DNA from: Chara braunii
Lineage: Eukaryota > Streptophyta > Charophyceae > Charales > Characeae
Direction of reading: 5' to 3'
Assembly: GCA_003427395.1 (NCBI GenBank)
Contig: BFEA01001332.1
Coordinates: 9,406-30,962, forward strand
DNA length: 21,557 nt
The notes below the pieces were generated by a model, which was not told where the DNA came from, made no database searches, and saw only the letters and a program-made list of their open reading frames with translations. Within the stretch, counting starts at the first letter, position 1, and every line of letters starts with the position of its first letter. Shown in pieces: positions 8,957 to 17,790 of the stretch. Both the position numbers and the translations under genes were made by a program.

Positions 8957-10038
8957 AACTGAAATTGAGTACATCAGAAGACACTTGCGGGGAGTTTCTG
9001 CCAGCATTGATTACCCTGGGGACCAGGGGATTGACTGAGCAGTTTATTGGGGGGGAGGGAGAACCTGTTCACCCTGAATCTGGCGCCAGATATTTGCTAC
9101 TACACCCTAGTTCCACCCTCCCCTACCAGCCCCAATCCCACAGCTTGGCAATCTATCACTGAGTCGTGTAGATTAATCCTACTAGGGACCCCCTCCTCCA
9201 TACCACTGTTCCCCCACCATGGCTAAAGCTGGTGGCGGGAAAGGGTAGTCTGAAGCAGGGCGCCACGGTACGTCTGGGCAGACATTTGTCCACTCCTTAA
9301 AAAGAAGATGATAATTCCTATCGCCATGCCCCACTATTTCCCCCTCCCCCTCCCTTTCTCCTTCCCTTTCCCAATAGGATTCCCCAGGGTCCCCCCCAGC
9401 CAGTCAGTGCTAAATTATTGTTGAATATCCTTCTTGATTTCTGCTTTAATATGTAGGGATATTAGTTTCTCCTTCATTTTTTCCCATTGAATAGTAATTT
9501 CGGCTTCCACATCCAGCCTGATTTCCTCTTGCAAGATTTGGCCATCCAAACGTACCTCCTCCATCTCATAAACGCAACGTCTTCTCCATAGCGCCCAGAG
9601 TACCGCCCGCCTCCCTAATTTAAATATATTATCCTCAAGGTGGTAGTTTGCTCCGGGTGCCATGTTTCACACAACAATGCTTTGCAATCCCACGACCAGG
9701 GTGTCGTGGTGCCCATCGGTCTCCATACCCTCTCCCACCATCTCCACAGCCATACCGAGCCCGGGCATTGTAGGAAGATGTGTTCAATTGTTTCTGGTCG
9801 ACATTGTGACAGATGAACAAAGTTTGCACCATGGCAGAGCAAGCCCTCACTGTTCCAAGGTTGTCCTGTCAATCAGCCAATCGTTCGTGGGCAGGCAGTG
9901 ATGCTCAATTTGCCGTTGCAGTGATGTCACTTTCGCTGCGGAAACGTTGCTCAGCCTAAACCATTTTACTGAGCGAAGGGTCTCTTTGCCCACACTCAAA
10001 TGCCGCATCCATCTATTTTCTACCACATCCTTCAGGTC

Positions 10039-10130
10039 CTATGTGACACCCGCGGTCTAGGCCGCGGAAAATATGGCCGCCGCGGCCAAAGAAGTCGGTC
10101 ACAGTCGCGGCCGCCTGGCCTAGTTTGCGG
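10039..10130 (+). repeat. Left CpG-rich terminus of the 6.3-kb transposon
   Basis: It starts CTATGTGACACC and carries three CCGCGG palindromes (10050, 10062, 10080) in the first 50 bases, followed by GCGGCCGCC and GCGGCCC. The first two CCGCGG sites bracket TCTAGG and form a perfect inverted pair. Such clustered GC palindromes near a transposon end may be transposase-binding sites. Confidence 0.75.
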
Positions 10131-10338
10131 CCCGATTTTTTGAATATTTTTTTTTTGGTAAAAAAATAAGTGAAAAATCAAATAAAAAATATGGGGTTGT
10201 AGGGTTTTGAAAGTCCTACAACCCTGTTTTTTTTTTTTTTTTTGAATTTGACTTCATTAAAGTTCATTTACGATTTGTAAAAAATAAAAACCGAAAATAA
10301 GCTAGAAATAAAAAAATAAAAATAAATAAAAGAAAAGC

Positions 10339-10431
10339 AGGAATTCCCTAGGAAGATTCTCACGCCCGGCCGGTCCTGCCCGGCCGGGCACGAGGGTACC
10401 CGGGCGTGCAAAAAAAAAAAAAAAAAAAAAA
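10339..10431 (+). repeat. GC-rich poly(A)-ended module 1
   Basis: It runs from AGGAATTCCCTAGG through GCCCGGCCGG and CCGGCCGGGCA to CCCGGGCGTGC and then 22 A residues. A related module lies inverted at 10698-10835. GC-rich body plus poly(A) suggests a tiny retroposed sequence, but no A/B box is visible. Confidence 0.5.
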
Positions 10432-10697
10432 GGGATTTTTTTTAATTTTTTTTTGGTTTTCTGCGCTCCCCCAGAGGACTCCAAATCCGGGCTCATTTCG
10501 TTTTTTGCGAGTTGGCTGTCAAGGGGGGGGGAGGGGGGTATAAATTGGATTTAAAGGGGCTAAAGGGGTCTAAAGGGGGGTGCCTTTGTGTGATTCTATT
10601 ATTTTCTTTTTTATCTCTGATTCCGTGAGGAATCGTAATGTGACCCTCAGCCAAAAGTGGTTTGCATTTCAATCCTACACAACATATTTTTTTTCGG

Positions 10698-10835
10698 TTT
10701 TTTTTTTTTTTTTTTTTTCTGGCGTTGGGGCTGCTCGGAACCCTGCCCGGGGGTCATGCCCGGCCGGGCACCCGGGCGTGTACCCGGGCAGCAGTTGGGT
10801 GCCCGGGCGCCCGGGAAAACAGCCTAGGAAATTCC
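10698..10835 (-). repeat. GC-rich poly(A)-ended module 2 (inverted)
   Basis: On the minus strand it starts GGAATTTCCTAGG, contains several CCCGGG and CCGGCCGGGCA units and ends in a 21-base A run (poly(T) 10698-10718). It shares its ends and central motif with module 1 in the opposite orientation, making a loose inverted repeat with about 270 bases between the arms. It has extra CCCGGG copies that module 1 lacks. Confidence 0.5.
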
Positions 10836-10866
10836 TTTTTTCATTTTTATGTATGACTGATATGGA

Positions 10867-10907
10867 GTGTGTGTGTGTGTGTGTGCGGGCGCGCATGTGT
10901 GTGTGTG

Positions 10908-10957
<50 letters not shown>

Positions 10958-10976
10958 TGTGTGTGTGATGATGTGT
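10867..10976 (+). repeat. (TG)n microsatellite 1
   Basis: An interrupted GT run with a GCGGGCGCGC island in the middle. The histidine/threonine and cysteine/valine frames across it are repeat translations, not genes. Bases after it (AACACATATTGCGG) resemble those after the second TG block at 14775. Confidence 0.95.
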
Positions 10977-11463
10977 GTGAACACATATTGCGGACGCCTC
11001 AACATCTAACCCATAAATGCTCCATCCGACCATCACGGCACAAGACACACTCCAAAAAAGACTCCCGAGGTACTCCGCAAAATTTCATAGATTTCATCCA
11101 GCGTAATGTCTGAATCCATGTTCAAACACAAAGGTTCATTTAAACAGGGGAGTTCCTCACTCGGGTAAGAGCAGTAGATCAGGGAACATATAACAGAGAG
11201 CATGTAATAAGAACTAGTAAAGATATACAGAATCCTAGCATGAGATACACGTATCAGTACCGCACACTATTAAAGCCAGAGCTATGCTTCCTAGGGAGAC
11301 GAAAAAGATAGCGATGAAAAACCCACAATCAACCAATTAAGGTAGGACGAAAGAAAGAAGGAAGAGGCAAATGAACAAGCGTATACACAGAGGCTCATTT
11401 CATAACGGAACTCAGTTATAGCTCAGAAGAAACAGCAAACCACCAAGAACACGATCTCGCCAT

Positions 11464-12431
11464 AACACTGAATTCGTGAAAACCTAACAAAACCACAAAA
11501 CCAAACATTTTTTATAGAATGAAAAAGCGAACGTCAAACTTTTATTTTTGACACATAAAAGAGAGCGTTTTTAACTGTTTCTCGATAAAGGAGGCAAAAA
11601 AATTGGCAAAAAGTCTAGTGATTCTCAAAATGTGCAAGAAAACCCTTTGCAATAAAAAAACATGTTATAAGACTATAAGTCGTTTTCAGTAGATTGAAAA
11701 AAAACATAGCTCAAACAAGACAATTTCTAAGGACTGCAAGACGAACTCGAAAGACGTTAAAAAAAACAGTTTCAGTGAATACTCATTTATAGAACTATAA
11801 GTCGTTTTCAACAGTTTGGTAAAAACCAAGTTCTGCGAAAACTAGTTTATAGAACTATAAATTAATATAATCTATTTTTAAGTTTACTGTAAAATCCTTG
11901 CCAAAAAATATATGTTATGTAAAATAAGAATTCAAACAACTTTTGCCTTGGGGACATCTTCAAATTCTTAGCCAACCACGATTTAAAATAAAAAAATGGA
12001 AAAATATTTCAATAAAAAATATTAAAAAACAACATATTCGTCCATGTATGATGGAACATATTCAAGAGAATGTATTCGTGAATAGGAGAATATAAGTGCG
12101 TGTTTGGGAAACCCCCGAATAGTTTCATCGTGCTTCATACCTTATAGAACTATAAATTTGATTTTTTTTAATAAAAAAAATTGGGATATTTCGATTCTTG
12201 AACAAACAGTGTTTTGCAAGGTAGTGATTTTTTTGTAAAAAGACTTGCTTCTCTCCTCACCACTTCAAGTGGTTTGGAAAAAATATTTTTCTATTCAATT
12301 GTTTGCAGTTAATTTACTTCACATAGAATGTTGCTCATGTAGGAGGCCTGAAAAATGTACTATCAAAATCTTTAAAAATTTTCATGCAAACCTGACAATT
12401 TTTTTTTATAGGTTTTCACGAATTTTATGTT
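11464..12431 (+). mobile_element. 968-bp miniature DNA transposon, copy 1 (4-bp target duplication CCAT)
   Basis: Both ends carry the same terminal inverted repeat: AACAY, three variable bases, then ATTCGTGAAAACCT (11464-11485 and, reversed, 12410-12431). CCAT flanks it at 11460-11463 and 12432-12435. The body is AT-rich with no open frame of note and contains four near-palindromes TTATAGAACTATAA or close variants (11665, 11787, 11847, 12142). Copy 2 at 18047-18962 is inverted relative to this one and colinear along its length. It lies inside the 6.3-kb transposon, so it is a later insertion. TIR plus 4-bp duplication fits Sola- or Chapaev-like non-autonomous elements; no match to a named family is claimed. 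Confidence 0.9.
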
Positions 12432-13698
12432 CCATGCAATTCTATGACAAAAACGAACACCCGTTGTCCCTGAGCACCACACTCGTCCACCTGTTAATGC
12501 CACTTCGATGATCCGTCGAAAAATTACCCCCAAGACCCCGAATCCAGAGAACCTCAGGCTGAACGCGCAGCAATGACAACATAAACGCCTTACTTATAGA
12601 TCAGGCTACGCAAGCAACTGCAACCGATTCTCTGATAAAACATCCTAATCACACATACTCAGCACATGTGTCAATAGGATAGATTTGTCGTATCTGAAGG
12701 AGGAATACCACGCTCCTGCATCGACCGACATTATTACTGCGAACACACTCTTATTAAACAGAAGGTGTATATAACAGATTGAAACCCTCATCAATACCCT
12801 GTACACCACCCAGTTACTCGATTCCCATAGAGGATGGACACAAATCTTCCCTCAACGTACGAACCCAAAATCCTCCACCAAGCTTCGATCTATACATTAT
12901 ACACAACTTCTAAGACCCATGCCACATCCGGATGGCTTACCATACGAACAGAGAACCTCTTCATAAACACCAAAACATCTATCCAATCTTGTATAATGCA
13001 TATGCACACCCATCTACCAACCCTTTAAGGATCACCTACTACCGTCACCCCCTGCACGAAGAGCCTTCGAATCACGCACCATCCCCCCGTATTGCATCAC
13101 TCCGAAACATGACAGCCGTTGTAATGCATAACGGCCATATATTTGAAGGAACACGAAAGACTTCGATAGACCTCATAGTTGCTCCCCTGATGCTCGCAAT
13201 CTGTCGGCAGCAAACATCGCCTACCAAAGTATTACGGAAAATAAAAAAGAAAACGGATACGAGGAGAGACGAAGACGAGCAAGGAGGAATAAGAGGAGGA
13301 AGAGATATGGAAACAACCGAAATCCCCAGAGAAGGCAGTTATTCCATCCATCAAAGCCCAAATAGAGAAACAGCGCCAAGACCGATGGTAAGTGCAAATC
13401 ACTCATAGCAACAATTGTCACCAAACAATAACCCGGGTTCTCATAGTATCTCACAATCACCATTTTACCACACACAGGGTAGGTGACAGTATGACAACGT
13501 CCAATCACGGCTAGGGTGGTAGCAAACATCCTTAAACATGTTTTTCGCTAGTTTTGCCACAAACATAGCTCATCAGAGAAAATAATAGGAGAGCACATAA
13601 TCGTGACGTCAAGAGGAAGTACACGAGAACCATTAATTATAGAGGGCTTTCGGGAAAAGGGGTTATGTGAATAATAATAATGCTAATAAGGTGATTGA
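12432..13698. other. Transposon interior without recognisable gene
   Basis: No domain-bearing frame was found on either strand. The opening at 12932-13408 reads like chance translation. No repeat boundary was identified here. Confidence 0.45.
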
Positions 13699-13797
13699 TT
13701 ACATAATCTCCGGCTGTGGGTTCGCCAAGTCCTCCTCTGTAAGATGCACGTCAAGCATCTCCTCAAAATCAAACGCAGATTCCATGGCGTCCTCAAT
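13699..13797 (-). pseudogene. Possible coding remnant: acidic C-terminus
   Basis: On the minus strand about 33 codons read SIEDAMESAFDFEEMLDVHL and end ANPQPEIM at TAA (13699-13701). The acidic, leucine-spaced composition looks protein-like. A stop lies just upstream in this frame, while the neighbouring frame (SNFDKLSEG, about 13795-13830) reads smoothly into it, suggesting a single frameshift. It could be the tail of the transposon's lost gene, but I do not recognise a family and chance is not excluded. Confidence 0.25.
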
Positions 13798-13830
13798 GGA
13801 CCTTCCGAGAGCTTATCGAAATTGCTACTC

Positions 13831-14704
13831 GTGGAGTGCAGTGAACCGTCACTCCTAAGGGGAGGAGTGAGCAAGAAACCACAAGTGTCGCCGACACAGA
13901 GAGAGAAAGCCTCGAAATGCTCGAGCTGGCTTAACAAAAATCTCAACAGTGAAGGACGTTGTAGCAAGGAATGGCGCACGCTACATAGCAGCGTTATACT
14001 CTCCTTCGGCAGAAAACCTGGTCGAATTTGCTAACGAGTTCCCGCACGAGAGACAGGGGTTCCCGCGTGCGTAAACTCATCAGCTTCGACCGGAAAAAGA
14101 GGACTAATCCTATGCCTAATTTCTTCTTAAATATGCACAGGCACTCCCTATTACCTCTCCTAGAAGTCGCGCCGTAAAGGACTGAAATATGACACCACTT
14201 ACTAAATCAGTATTTCGAACCGAATTCGCGACCAGAAACATAGGCCATGTTTTAGGATATTTTTTCAGAGGATGGTCCGCTTCAGATAGTGGTTTTCAGA
14301 AGGGTCCCTCATTAGAGCCATTCAGTGTCCGATTAACTTAGTTTAGCCATGTAGAAACAGGAAGTGTACCTAGGACTCCAAAAAGTCCTATTACCCCATA
14401 GGTATGGGGACCTTAGTATATTTCTCTCACGAAAGCTAGGAGTGCAGGAACAAAGTCATAGGCAAAAATAATTAAAAAATACAGGAATACACAATTACGA
14501 CGCAGAAAATATATTTAACCACCTAAGGGTATTCGCCAATCATTAGTCATTATTCAACTATTATTTATCATAACTATTCAAGGCTGAACCGCTGAAACCC
14601 CCGACAAAAGCACCCTGGTTTTGAAAAAATCATAGGGCTCAGAAAGACTCAAAAACATGAAGTATTTTTTTCTAAGAAATTCAATAAGCCCAAAAGACCC
14701 TGTA
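13831..14704. other. Transposon interior without recognisable gene
   Basis: AT-rich sequence with no domain-bearing frame and no RNA gene recognised on either strand. Confidence 0.4.
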
Positions 14705-14712
14705 TGCGTGTG

Positions 14713-14775
<63 letters not shown>
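14705..14775 (+). repeat. (TG)n microsatellite 2
   Basis: A nearly pure GT run starting ATGCGTGTGTGTGTGCG. The bases after it (AACACATATATGCGG ... CACAACACTCC) resemble those after microsatellite 1, suggesting the two TG blocks are parts of duplicated segments in the same orientation. Confidence 0.95.
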
Positions 14776-14778
<3 letters not shown>

Positions 14779-15239
14779 CACATATATGCGGCATCTTCTG
14801 CACCGTATATAACCATGCACCGTATCACCACAACACTCCAGGAGGAAAGCACGCATATGAGTGAGTCAAGTAAACAGACAATCCCTAAGGTCGCATTGTA
14901 CGTCCAATTGTCATACAAAAGGCAGAAAAGAAATACAAGACCGAAAGACAGACAAGCGACACAAGACAACAAGGCACAAAAGACAATGAAGCGAAGGACA
15001 TAGGCTGAAGGGCAAGGGGGAGGCGAAAGGGCAAATACAAGTCCCAAGAAAATGCAAAGACCGAAAAAAATGCAAAGACTGAAAAAAAATGAAAACTGAT
15101 GATGAAAGATTGTTTCGTCGGAGTTGCACCGACCCATCAGGAGGTTCAACCCTCGACAATCTGCGGAATCTCCGTATTTGATGGTTTGGGTCATGAACCC
15201 TTTGACCCTTGTTGAAGGCAGACTGTCCCCAAGCGGAAC
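14776..15239. other. Transposon interior without recognisable gene
   Basis: A purine-rich region with A-rich interruptions. Long minus-strand frames crossing it are cysteine/leucine-rich translations of low-complexity DNA with no domain pattern. Confidence 0.4.
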
Positions 15240-15600
15240 ATAGCAGCGGGCAGCAACCCTGTGGAGCACCAGGCAACACAGTAAAGGCAACACGGTTGCA
15301 CAACGCCAAAAAAAACAGCAAGCAACGACATGGCACACATGAGATGCAGCGGGGCAACCATGCAGTGAAGCACAAGGCAACACAAGCAGGGCAACCACGA
15401 TGAGCAACACGACAGTGAAGCAGCGAAGCGCAAGGCAACACCAGCAACACGGCCACACCATGCAGCGAACACAGCAATTGGAAGAGAGTCACACGCGAAG
15501 CAAGCGGGACAGGCAACAGGGCGCAGTGGAGCGCAGACGAGGACGTCCACACATCCAACACAGGGCAAAGCAGCACACAAACTACTCACACCACGATTGA
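15240..15600. repeat. Degenerate GCAACAC-rich repeat
   Basis: The heptamer GCAACAC recurs six times between about 15273 and 15450, mixed with variants such as GCAACC, AGCGAAGC and AAGCACAAG. Spacing is irregular, so this looks like a decayed minisatellite. The cysteine/valine/leucine-rich minus-strand frames across it are explained by the repeat. Confidence 0.6.
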
Positions 15601-15848
15601 ACCCTGCAGACTGTTGGTTCCCACCACCCACTGAACCAAGGAGTCACTCCGACAAACACCCGTCATAACCAACAGGCAACAAGACATCTCGAACCGAATG
15701 GCCCCCATAAGACTGCAGTAGGCACTCGAAACGAGGAACCACTGACTGTTTGACACTACTTAAGGGTGCTCAGTTGGGTAAGAGAAATTACTTAAAAAAC
15801 GATCAGGGGAGAATAGACAACAACAGGAAAACAAACAAACATATAACT

Positions 15849-15851
<3 letters not shown>

Positions 15852-15910
<59 letters not shown>

Positions 15911-15911
15911 N

Positions 15912-15962
<51 letters not shown>

Positions 15963-15986
15963 TGTGTGTGTGTGTGCGCATGTGTG
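15852..15986 (+). repeat. (TG)n microsatellite 3
   Basis: More than 120 bases of GT repeat with an N at 15911 where the repeat register changes, the likely point of an unresolved length. It ends in GCGCATGTGTGCCGG. Confidence 0.97.
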
Positions 15987-16025
15987 CCGGGGGGAAGGGA
16001 CTCAGGGAGGGAGGACCCCTCCCCC

Positions 16026-16066
<41 letters not shown>

Positions 16067-16191
16067 CCAATCATCCAATCAATCAAGCAATCAAGCAATC
16101 AATCAGTCAATCAATCAATCAATCAAAAAAATAATCAATCAATCAAAAAAATAATCAACCAATCAATATTTTTTTTTTTTTTTTTTTTTTT
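16026..16191 (+). repeat. (TCAA)n tetranucleotide tract and poly(T)
   Basis: TCAA repeats with CCAA, GCAA and GTCAA variants run to about 16168, where AAAAAAATAATC units appear, followed directly by a poly(T) at 16169-16191. The serine/asparagine/glutamine frames here are repeat translations. Confidence 0.95.
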
Positions 16192-16240
16192 ATCACACAC
16201 CCAAAACCATGCCCCCCCAAATTCACTTTTGTTTTTTTTT

Positions 16241-16386
16241 TAAGTGGCTTCCGGAGGGGGACGCCATGCGGAGGTGATGCGCGCGGCCCGTTTTCGAACG
16301 CGCGGCTTCGCTTGCGCATGACGCGGTCGCGAAGTTGCTCGGCCGCGGATGAGGCCTAAGGATCCGCGGCCGTCGGGGACACATAG
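16241..16386 (-). repeat. Right CpG-rich terminus of the 6.3-kb transposon
   Basis: About 145 CpG-dense bases end in GGGGACACATAG. CCGCGG occurs at 16343 and 16364 as part of a perfect 8-bp inverted pair (CCGCGGAT / ATCCGCGG, loop about 11 bases). CGCGCG at about 16280 and 16300 forms another inverted pair. Outside the two element ends I noticed no other CCGCGG in the window. Confidence 0.75.
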
Positions 16387-16700
16387 TCAGGTCTATTTTG
16401 AGACGCAACAACCGATAGGCTGACTTGACCGACTGTGCATGCAGTTGTCATTGTCCTTGTCTTCCCTTGGCCATGGTTAGTGTCTAGGTCCAGTTTTTGG
16501 GTCGAAACCAAGGTGTGAGATTGGTGTGGTCGGTTTGTATGTCAGCCATCCATCTTTTTTTTTTTTAATTCGGATTCGGAATAACTCTGGTTTTTTATAC
16601 CATCGCTTTTTGTCTCCTTTTATTATTGTAAGCCTATCATTCGAGCCCTTGTGGAAAAGGTTAACCAACACTTCCTCTCCTCCCTCTTAACAGCGATTTC
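16387..16700 (-). mobile_element. LINE copy 3, 5' part beyond the insertion
   Basis: Starting at the second TCAGGTC, the minus strand resumes the LINE frame: QSVKSAYRLLRLKIDL at the junction, then further upstream FRIRI, YKPTTPISHLGFDP and LVNLFHKG. These line up in order with VYRVRI, FQPDKPIQELPLDP and LVHMVSPQ of LINE copy 2. A TGA and a frame change interrupt it. Homology fades near 16700, taken as the 5' truncation point. Confidence 0.8.
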
Positions 16701-16935
16701 GTCAAAACGGACATTTTATATTTTTTGAACGAAATTTAAATTGTCATTTTTATGCTGATTTTGGTGATGCTTTACGTTTTGAGTACACCATTTTGGGTAG
16801 GTATCCCGCATTTGTTTATAGTTTGTGTTCATGTTGACCATAAGTTTTACATTGCTTTCTCACACATTCTGGGGGGGGTTACAGTTTCATTCGCATTATG
16901 TGAAGCTATAGGGGTCTTTATGATGGGTTTCTTGA
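16701..16935. other. AT-rich spacer, no gene recognised
   Basis: It lies between the LINE 3 truncation point and the inverted-repeat cluster. A hydrophobic plus-strand frame starting at 16752 crosses it but runs into the inverted repeat and shows no family features. Confidence 0.4.
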
Positions 16936-17104
16936 GTTGCTCAGACCTGGTCCGCCGAGCCAACGGTCTGAGCAACGACCTTGTTCACTTCCTGCGCTTC
17001 CGTTGTTGCTCGGACCAAGTCTGAGCAACGGTCTGAGCAACGACCTTACAACTTTTTTACAACGAAGTGAACAAGGTTGTTGCTCAGACCGTTGGCTCGG
17101 CGGA
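16936..17104. repeat. Nested inverted repeat with six copies of GGTCTGAGCAAC
   Basis: Outer arms 16951-16990 and 17065-17104 pair at 39 of 40 positions around a 74-base loop. The 12-mer GGTCTGAGCAAC occurs forward at 16965, 17018 and 17030 and reversed at 16936, 17005 and 17079; the copies at 17018 and 17005 each have one mismatch. Several alternative hairpins are therefore possible. The right arm overlaps the last codons of gene B. It could be a terminator-like RNA hairpin, a small foldback element or the product of template switching; the sequence does not decide. Confidence 0.9.
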
Positions 17105-17714
17105 GTACACTTTTTGTAATGTTGAAGTTGGTGGTTAACTTGAGTTTTTTGAATTTGCGGTTGACCCCCGTTGTTTCTTCGTTCTCTACGATGACTGTTG
17201 AGATAGAAGCAGTGATGGCAGTCCTCCGAGCAACGAATTCCAACATTGCATCCTGTGCGTGAATACAATATTGTTTAACGTGTTGCTTGTACGCTCGCAC
17301 CATCGAGTCTCCTGCATCACTCCGCGGGATCTTTTGTCTCCATGTCTTCGTTGCACATATTGTAAACCCTTCGTGATATTGTACAACAACACATGCAATG
17401 GTGACGCTATATTTCTCTGTCACCCGAGCAGCCACAAGGCCATAACCGTAGAAGACCTCCTTGTATCTTGCGTTCTCGTCCTTCTTGTAATTATTATTAT
17501 TCTGACGGTCGCACACCCCCACGAGGTTGTAAATATTTCTTCTCGCGCTTAGAGAATACAAGTGCAGTGACGATTCGTAATATGCAAAATCCCACGTGAC
17601 AAGTCCGACGGCGTTACGTTGTCTCCTCAGCCGGTCTGATATCAGTTCCCCCCATTTGATTGGCGTTCCCCACCAATCTTGTCTTATCTGCCTCTGCATC
17701 CATTCCGAGTCCAT
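17046..17714 (-). CDS. Gene B: uncharacterised protein, intact paralogue of gene A
   Basis: A 222-codon frame from ATG at 17714, ending VVKKL. The start is chosen because gene A begins at the equivalent place; the longer frame back to 17867 adds a phenylalanine-rich stretch encoded by an A-rich tract and overlaps the gene A tail. Conserved blocks shared with A are WGTP-x4-ELIS (near residue 15), W-x-FA, VFYGxG (about 95), a central TxxCATK/CATW block and DAML near residue 155, followed by a Lys-rich FKKLK stretch. No signal peptide, membrane segment or catalytic motif is recognised; it is predicted soluble. Its last codons run into a large inverted repeat. It lies 76 bp downstream of gene A on the same strand. 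Function is unknown. Confidence 0.6.
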   Translation of the reverse strand: MDSEWMQRQIRQDWWGTPIKWGELISDRLRRQRNAVGLVTWDFAYYESSLHLYSLSARRNIYNLVGVCDRQNNNNYKKDENARYKEVFYGYGLVAARVTEKYSVTIACVVVQYHEGFTICATKTWRQKIPRSDAGDSMVRAYKQHVKQYCIHAQDAMLEFVARRTAITASISTVIVENEETTGVNRKFKKLKLTTNFNITKSVLRRANGLSNNLVHFVVKKL

Positions 17715-17790
17715 ACTACACCGACCAATAAGAAAAAGATAAAGAAAAAAAAAAAGAAACACGGCGATCAAAAACACAGATGAACGTCGG

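Larger units (their letters stand above)
8742..10038 (-). mobile_element. LINE copy 3, 3' part (disrupted by the 6.3-kb insertion)
   Basis: The poly(T) at 8742-8764 is the poly(A) tail of this minus-strand copy. Next comes the 3' module shared with 3888-5152. The coding remnant runs about 9150-10038 with KDVVENRW, SLQRQIEHHCLPTNDW, HIFLQCPGSVWLWRWW, LGRRAVLWALWRRRC and a diverged RNYHLLFKEW. An in-frame TGA after TTLEQ and at least two frameshifts make it dead. At 10038 the LINE homology stops abruptly in mid-ORF at TCAGGTC and resumes at 16387. A library adapter dimer lies inside at 8886-8923. Confidence 0.88.
10039..16386. mobile_element. 6,348-bp TIR DNA transposon inserted in LINE copy 3
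   Basis: The left end reads CTATGTGACACCCG and the right end, reverse-complemented, CTATGTGTCCCCGACGG: seven identical terminal bases and a similar extension. TCAGGTC flanks both sides (10032-10038 and 16387-16393). LINE copy 3 is interrupted exactly here, and joining its halves with one TCAGGTC gives an uninterrupted frame (SAYRLLRLKIDLKDVV) matching LINE copy 2 (TAYKLLCPKRQLKDSI). Both ends are CpG-rich; the interior is AT-rich with satellites. No transposase motif was recognised, so it is non-autonomous or decayed. A 7-bp duplication is compatible with hAT-like, P-like or Dada-like elements; I leave the superfamily open. Confidence 0.9.

Noticed and set aside
10000-10100. Chimeric join between two organisms near 10.04 kb, suggested by the sudden change in composition
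   Set aside because: LINE copy 3 resumes at 16387 in the same reading frame with a 7-bp target duplication, so the change is a transposon border, not a contig misjoin.
15240-15600. CRISPR-like repeat array
   Set aside because: The GCAACAC units are irregularly spaced and degenerate, with no constant repeat/spacer lengths, in a eukaryotic context.
14649-15631. Long minus-strand frames rich in Cys, Val and Leu
   Set aside because: They translate the (TG)n tract and the GCAACAC-rich repeat; no domain pattern or consistent frame.
15750-16243. Frames of Cys-Val and Ser-Asn-Gln repeats
   Set aside because: Pure translation of (TG)n and (TCAA)n microsatellites.
16752-17024. Hydrophobic plus-strand frame resembling a small membrane protein
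   Set aside because: It runs into the inverted-repeat cluster, has no homologue in the window and looks like AT-rich chance translation.
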